Below, one piece after another: positions 14,931 to 18,005 of a stretch of 18,005 nucleotides of DNA (positions within the stretch are counted from its first letter, which is position 1; each line of letters begins with the position of its first letter). The translations under genes were made by a program, and so were the position numbers. A model generated the notes under the pieces. It worked only from the letters and a program-made list of their open reading frames with translations. It searched no databases and was not told the DNA's origin. The DNA comes from CAYVTV01 sp964526475. Lineage in GTDB: Bacteria > Bacteroidota > Bacteroidia > Bacteroidales > GCA-2748055. The stretch is from positions 1-18,005 of the forward strand of contig CAZGKF010000058.1 in NCBI GenBank assembly GCA_964526475.1, read 5' to 3'.

Positions 14931-16421
14931 ATGAAATTCATTTTATCAATCGACCAAAGTACCTCTGCCACCAAAGCAATTTTATTCAATGAAAAAGGAA
15001 AGGTTGTGCACAGGGAAAACACAGAGCATCGCCAGTATTATCCTAAACCCGGTTGGGTGGAACACAATCCGGAGGAAATTTATGAAAATACTCTCCTGGT
15101 AATAAAACGTGTAGTAGAAAATTCCCGCACAGATCCGTCCCTTGTTCAGGGGATCGCTATCACCAATCAACGGGAGACTGTGGTTGTATGGGATAAAATT
15201 AGCGGGAAACCGGTTTGTAATGCTGTGGTATGGCAGTGCAATCGTGGTGCTGAAAAGTGTAAAGAGATGAAGAGTAAAGGTCTTGAAAATACCATCCGCG
15301 ATAAGACAGGATTGATTATCGATCCATATTTTTCCGCTACAGGGGTAGCATGGATACTCGATCATGTGGAGGGGGCAAGGGAAAAAGCTGAACGGGGTGA
15401 TTTGCTTTACGGGACCATTGACAGCTGGCTTATATGGAAACTTACCGGAGGTAAAGTTCATGCCACAGATCATTCCAATGCATGCCGTACGATGTTGTTC
15501 AATATAAATTCTCTTTTATGGGATGAAGATATCCACAGGGAATTGAATATTCCACTGAGTATGGCTCCGGTAATAAAATCTTCCGACGAAATTTTCGGAT
15601 ATTCCGATGCAGGAGGATGCTTTACAAAACCCATTGCTATTGCAGGTATACTAGGAGACTCACATGCAGCGCTTTTTGGCCAGAATTGTTTTGAAACCGG
15701 AATGGGCAAAGCAACTTATGGCACAGGTTCGTCTATTATGATGAATATTGGTAATAAAGCACTCAAAAGTCCAGAAGGACTGGTTACATCCATTGGATAT
15801 GCAATAAAAAGTGGTGTATTTTATGTCTTTGAAGGGAACATTCATTCTACAGGAGCTACTATCAAATGGTTAAAGGATGAGCTGGAAATTATACAAAATG
15901 CTGCTGAGTCGGAATTATTAGCTCTTTCAGTAAACGATACCGGTGGTGTTTATTTTGTTCCTGCCTTTACCGGTTTGGGGTCCCCTTACTGGGATCATAA
16001 TGCCAGGGCAATGATATGTGGAATAACCCTTGGCACTACAAAAGCACATATAGTAAGGGCGGCTCTCGAAGCCATTGCATTTCAGGTAAAAGATCTTATA
16101 GATCTTATGGCACAAAATGCCGGTATTACCCTCAAAGAATTGCGGGTTGACGGGGGGCCTGTAAAAAATAATTTTCTTATGCAGTTTCAGGCAGATATGC
16201 TGAATTCAAGAATTAACAGGAGCGATATTGAGGAAGCTTCAGCTCTTGGTGTTGCTCTGGCTTGCGGACTTGCACTCGGAATATATAAAGACCTCGGTGA
16301 AGTGACCGCTTTGCGTGCCGGCAATGATTATATTTCGGGGAATATGCCTGAAGAACAGATTAATCTGTTGTATGAAGGATGGAAAGATGCTGTAAAAAGA
16401 ACTCTGACAAATGGCAAATAA
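14931..16421 (+). CDS. FGGY carbohydrate kinase, glycerol-kinase-like
   Basis: A 496-residue ATP-dependent sugar/polyol kinase whose length and full-length pattern match glycerol kinase: SIDQSTSATKA at the start, TNQRETVVVWD, VVWQC, TGLIIDPYFSAT, GTIDSWLIWKLTGGKV, VPAFTGLGSPYW, and GTTKAHIVRAALEAIAFQ. Measured against the E. coli GlpK glycerol pocket (recalled), R81, E82, W101, Y133 and D243 are kept. The glutamine after that aspartate is serine (S244, in GDSHAAL), and the pocket phenylalanine is also serine (S268, in GTGSSIMM). The loop also reads DQSTSATK rather than DQGTTSTR. The pocket is therefore probably larger and more polar, fitting a ketose better than glycerol. Gene order (after split transketolase, before an isomerase) supports a ketopentose or branched ketose substrate. 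Plain glycerol kinase remains possible. It is 33 bases past the transketolase. Confidence 0.88.
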   Translation: MKFILSIDQSTSATKAILFNEKGKVVHRENTEHRQYYPKPGWVEHNPEEIYENTLLVIKRVVENSRTDPSLVQGIAITNQRETVVVWDKISGKPVCNAVVWQCNRGAEKCKEMKSKGLENTIRDKTGLIIDPYFSATGVAWILDHVEGAREKAERGDLLYGTIDSWLIWKLTGGKVHATDHSNACRTMLFNINSLLWDEDIHRELNIPLSMAPVIKSSDEIFGYSDAGGCFTKPIAIAGILGDSHAALFGQNCFETGMGKATYGTGSSIMMNIGNKALKSPEGLVTSIGYAIKSGVFYVFEGNIHSTGATIKWLKDELEIIQNAAESELLALSVNDTGGVYFVPAFTGLGSPYWDHNARAMICGITLGTTKAHIVRAALEAIAFQVKDLIDLMAQNAGITLKELRVDGGPVKNNFLMQFQADMLNSRINRSDIEEASALGVALACGLALGIYKDLGEVTALRAGNDYISGNMPEEQINLLYEGWKDAVKRTLTNGK

Positions 16422-16465
16422 CTTTAAACTTAAATAATAAAATATTAACCATAAAAAAAAGAAAA

Positions 16466-17887
16466 ATGGCTTATAAACAAAAACTTACCTTCGGGTTGAT
16501 TGTTGGAACAAGAAACATATTTAGTTCCAAACTTGCCGCTGAAGCGCGGGAAACACTCCTTAAAAAGATGGGCAAACTGGGTTATGATTATGTAATCCTT
16601 CCATCCTCCGAAACACCTACCGGAAATATCGAAACTGTAAAAGATGCACAGAAATGCGCGAAACTTTTCAGTGATAATCGTGCCAAAATTGACGGAATAA
16701 TTGTTGTATTGCCCAACTTCGGCGATGAGCTTGGAGTTGTGAATACCATTAACATGGCAAAACTGGATGTGCCGGTACTCGTTCAGGCTTGCGATGATGA
16801 TAATGACAAAGTGGATGTTTACAGCCGGCGCGATGCTTTCTGTGGTAAAATCTCCGTCTGTAACAACCTGTTCCAGTATGGAATTCCTTTTACCGATACA
16901 ACATACCACACCTATCCGCTCGATAGTGAAACTTTTGAAAAAGATGTTGATTATTTTGCCAGGGTATGCAGGCTTGTAAACGGACTCTCCAAAGCACGCA
17001 TCGGAGCTATAGGTGCCCGTCCGGGAGCCTTTCAGACTATGCGGGCCAGTGAAAAGCTTTTGCAGGCATCGGGAATAACAGTTATTCCTGTTGACCTCTC
17101 CGAAATATTCGGAGCTGCTGAAAAAATTGATAACAGTTCCTCTGAACTCAAAAAGAAAGTGGAAGAAATAAAAGCCTATGGCAAAATCCCTTCCCGCATT
17201 AAAGAAGAAAAAATTGTACTGCAGTCAAAATTTGGCCTGGCAGTAGAAAACTGGGTAGCTGAAAACGAAATTGATGCAACTGCTATTCAATGCTGGGAAT
17301 CGATACAGAAAAATTATGGCTGTGCTTCCTGTCTCACCATGAGTATGATGGGGGAAAAATTTATGCCAAGTGCCTGTGAGGTTGATATAGCAGGTGTAGT
17401 TTCCATGTACTCCCTGTTATTAGCCACAGGAACACCGCCTGCTCTGCTCGACTGGAACAATAACTTTGCAGAAGACCGTAACATGTGTGTCTGTACACAT
17501 TGCAGCAATTACCCCAAAAGTTTTATGCAAAATGAAATTGAAATATCCACCCTGGATATCCTCGGTACGGTATTAGGTCATGATGATACCTTTGGAGCTA
17601 TTAAAGGAAAAGTTGCAGCCGGACCATTTACCTTTTTCAGGATTTCCACTGATGATGTGATAGGAACTATAAAATCATATCTTGGTGAAGGAGAGTTCAC
17701 CTCCGATTCCTATGGTATGGATGGCGGAATAGCGGTAAGCAGAGTGGAAGATCTCCAGCAACTGCTTAAATTCATTTGTAAAAACGGATTCGAACACCAT
17801 GTGGCCATGGGCAGGGGACTGGCAGCAGATGCCATTGAGGAAGCAATCGGTAATTACCTGGGCTGGGAACTCTACAGACATTCCTAA
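16466..17887 (+). CDS. L-fucose/L-arabinose isomerase family protein
   Basis: A 473-residue protein from ATG 16466. A longer reading frame begins at 16379 inside the kinase gene, but its 29 extra residues are low-complexity and unlike the family, so I reject it. The fold is the one shared by L-fucose and L-arabinose isomerases: a Rossmann-like N-terminal part (LTFGLIVGTRNIFSS, GIIVVLPNFGD, VPVLVQACDDDN) and a C-terminal metal site. Probable Mn2+/metal ligands by analogy with fucose isomerase are E305 (SACEVDIAG), D329 (LLDWNNN) and H345 (CTHCSNYP); this is my inference. It is about 120 residues shorter than true L-fucose isomerase. It should interconvert an aldose and a ketose. It ends the sugar cluster, 44 bases past the kinase. 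Substrate unknown. Confidence 0.85.
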   Translation: MAYKQKLTFGLIVGTRNIFSSKLAAEARETLLKKMGKLGYDYVILPSSETPTGNIETVKDAQKCAKLFSDNRAKIDGIIVVLPNFGDELGVVNTINMAKLDVPVLVQACDDDNDKVDVYSRRDAFCGKISVCNNLFQYGIPFTDTTYHTYPLDSETFEKDVDYFARVCRLVNGLSKARIGAIGARPGAFQTMRASEKLLQASGITVIPVDLSEIFGAAEKIDNSSSELKKKVEEIKAYGKIPSRIKEEKIVLQSKFGLAVENWVAENEIDATAIQCWESIQKNYGCASCLTMSMMGEKFMPSACEVDIAGVVSMYSLLLATGTPPALLDWNNNFAEDRNMCVCTHCSNYPKSFMQNEIEISTLDILGTVLGHDDTFGAIKGKVAAGPFTFFRISTDDVIGTIKSYLGEGEFTSDSYGMDGGIAVSRVEDLQQLLKFICKNGFEHHVAMGRGLAADAIEEAIGNYLGWELYRHS

Positions 17888-17953
17888 GCTGCACCTGGTA
17901 AATGAGTGAACCACTTTCTTAGTAATTCTGAATATAATATATCTTTAAAAGAA

Positions 17954-18005
17954 GAGGCTGTCTAAAAAGCCTTATGACTTTAGAATTCACTTTCAATTTG
18001 TAAGT
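17954..18005. mobile_element. Putative IS end (left-end type), right border
   Basis: GAGGCTGTCTAAAAAG at 17954-17969 is the exact reverse complement of 40-55. In this orientation the element body would run rightward out of the window. The 15-base ACTTTCAATTTGTAA recurs at 17989-18003. If both ends belong to one IS type, the intervening DNA lies outside that IS, between two copies. The region from 17888 to 17953 holds no gene and no clear terminator. Confidence 0.5.

Noticed and set aside
16379..16465. Upstream ATG extending the isomerase-like protein by 29 residues
   Set aside because: The extension overlaps the kinase gene, is Lys/Asn-rich without family resemblance, and MAYKQKLTFG at 16466 is a natural start.
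40..17969. A single 17.9-kb transposon bounded by the two 16-bp termini
   Set aside because: The termini face the wrong way: the left one is right-end type and the right one left-end type, so the DNA between them lies outside the elements. It also carries housekeeping genes and no transposase.
1..18005. CRISPR array, prophage, toxin-antitoxin or defence island
   Set aside because: No regularly spaced repeats, no phage, Cas, nuclease-defence or small paired toxin genes are recognisable.

Overview
The window looks like Bacteroidota, most likely the order Bacteroidales or a near relative. The DNA is AT-rich. Most starts lack a strong Shine-Dalgarno sequence and follow A/T-rich leaders. Several promoter-like sites resemble the Bacteroidota -33/-7 pattern (TTTG / TAnnTTTG). 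Gene families typical of the phylum are present: a Wzi-like outer-membrane barrel, a membrane-anchored LytM peptidase and a GRP-type DMT sugar permease. A superoxide reductase suggests an anaerobic or microaerophilic lifestyle. No rRNA, tRNA, CRISPR array, integrase or transposase gene was found. Assignments are by eye from protein motifs; no database was searched.

Layout. (a) 1-55 and 17954-18005 carry what look like ends of insertion sequences: a 16-bp terminal sequence in inverted orientation at the two borders, with a 15-bp subterminal repeat. The window seems to lie between two IS copies. (b) 221-3671: a Wzi-like capsule assembly barrel (+), a convergent extended-SDR NAD(P)-dependent epimerase/reductase (-), and a Nudix hydrolase (+). 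Intergenic palindromic and direct repeats lie among them. (c) 3822-6020: RNase R (rnr, +). (d) 10446 down to 6415 (-): an apparent operon of superoxide reductase, LytM/M23 peptidase, dxr, rseP and tatA, ending at a hairpin terminator. (e) 10870-17887 (+): a DeoR-type regulator, a GRP/DMT sugar permease, a two-gene (split) transketolase, a glycerol-kinase-like FGGY kinase and an L-fucose/L-arabinose isomerase-like protein.

How they work together. Region (d) mixes envelope functions (peptidoglycan hydrolase, site-2 protease, Tat pore), the first committed MEP-pathway step and superoxide detoxification. The first two genes overlap by ATGA and are probably translationally coupled. Region (e) reads as a self-contained sugar catabolic cluster: permease imports the sugar, isomerase makes a ketose, FGGY kinase phosphorylates it, and split transketolase feeds it to the pentose phosphate pathway under DeoR control. 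The substrate is not obvious. The kinase keeps most of the glycerol-kinase framework but has changed two substrate-pocket positions. The enzyme set would suit an unusual sugar such as the branched pentose D-apiose, or D-arabinose/L-fucose-type sugars. This is the most interesting part of the window, and its substrate is inferred, not shown.
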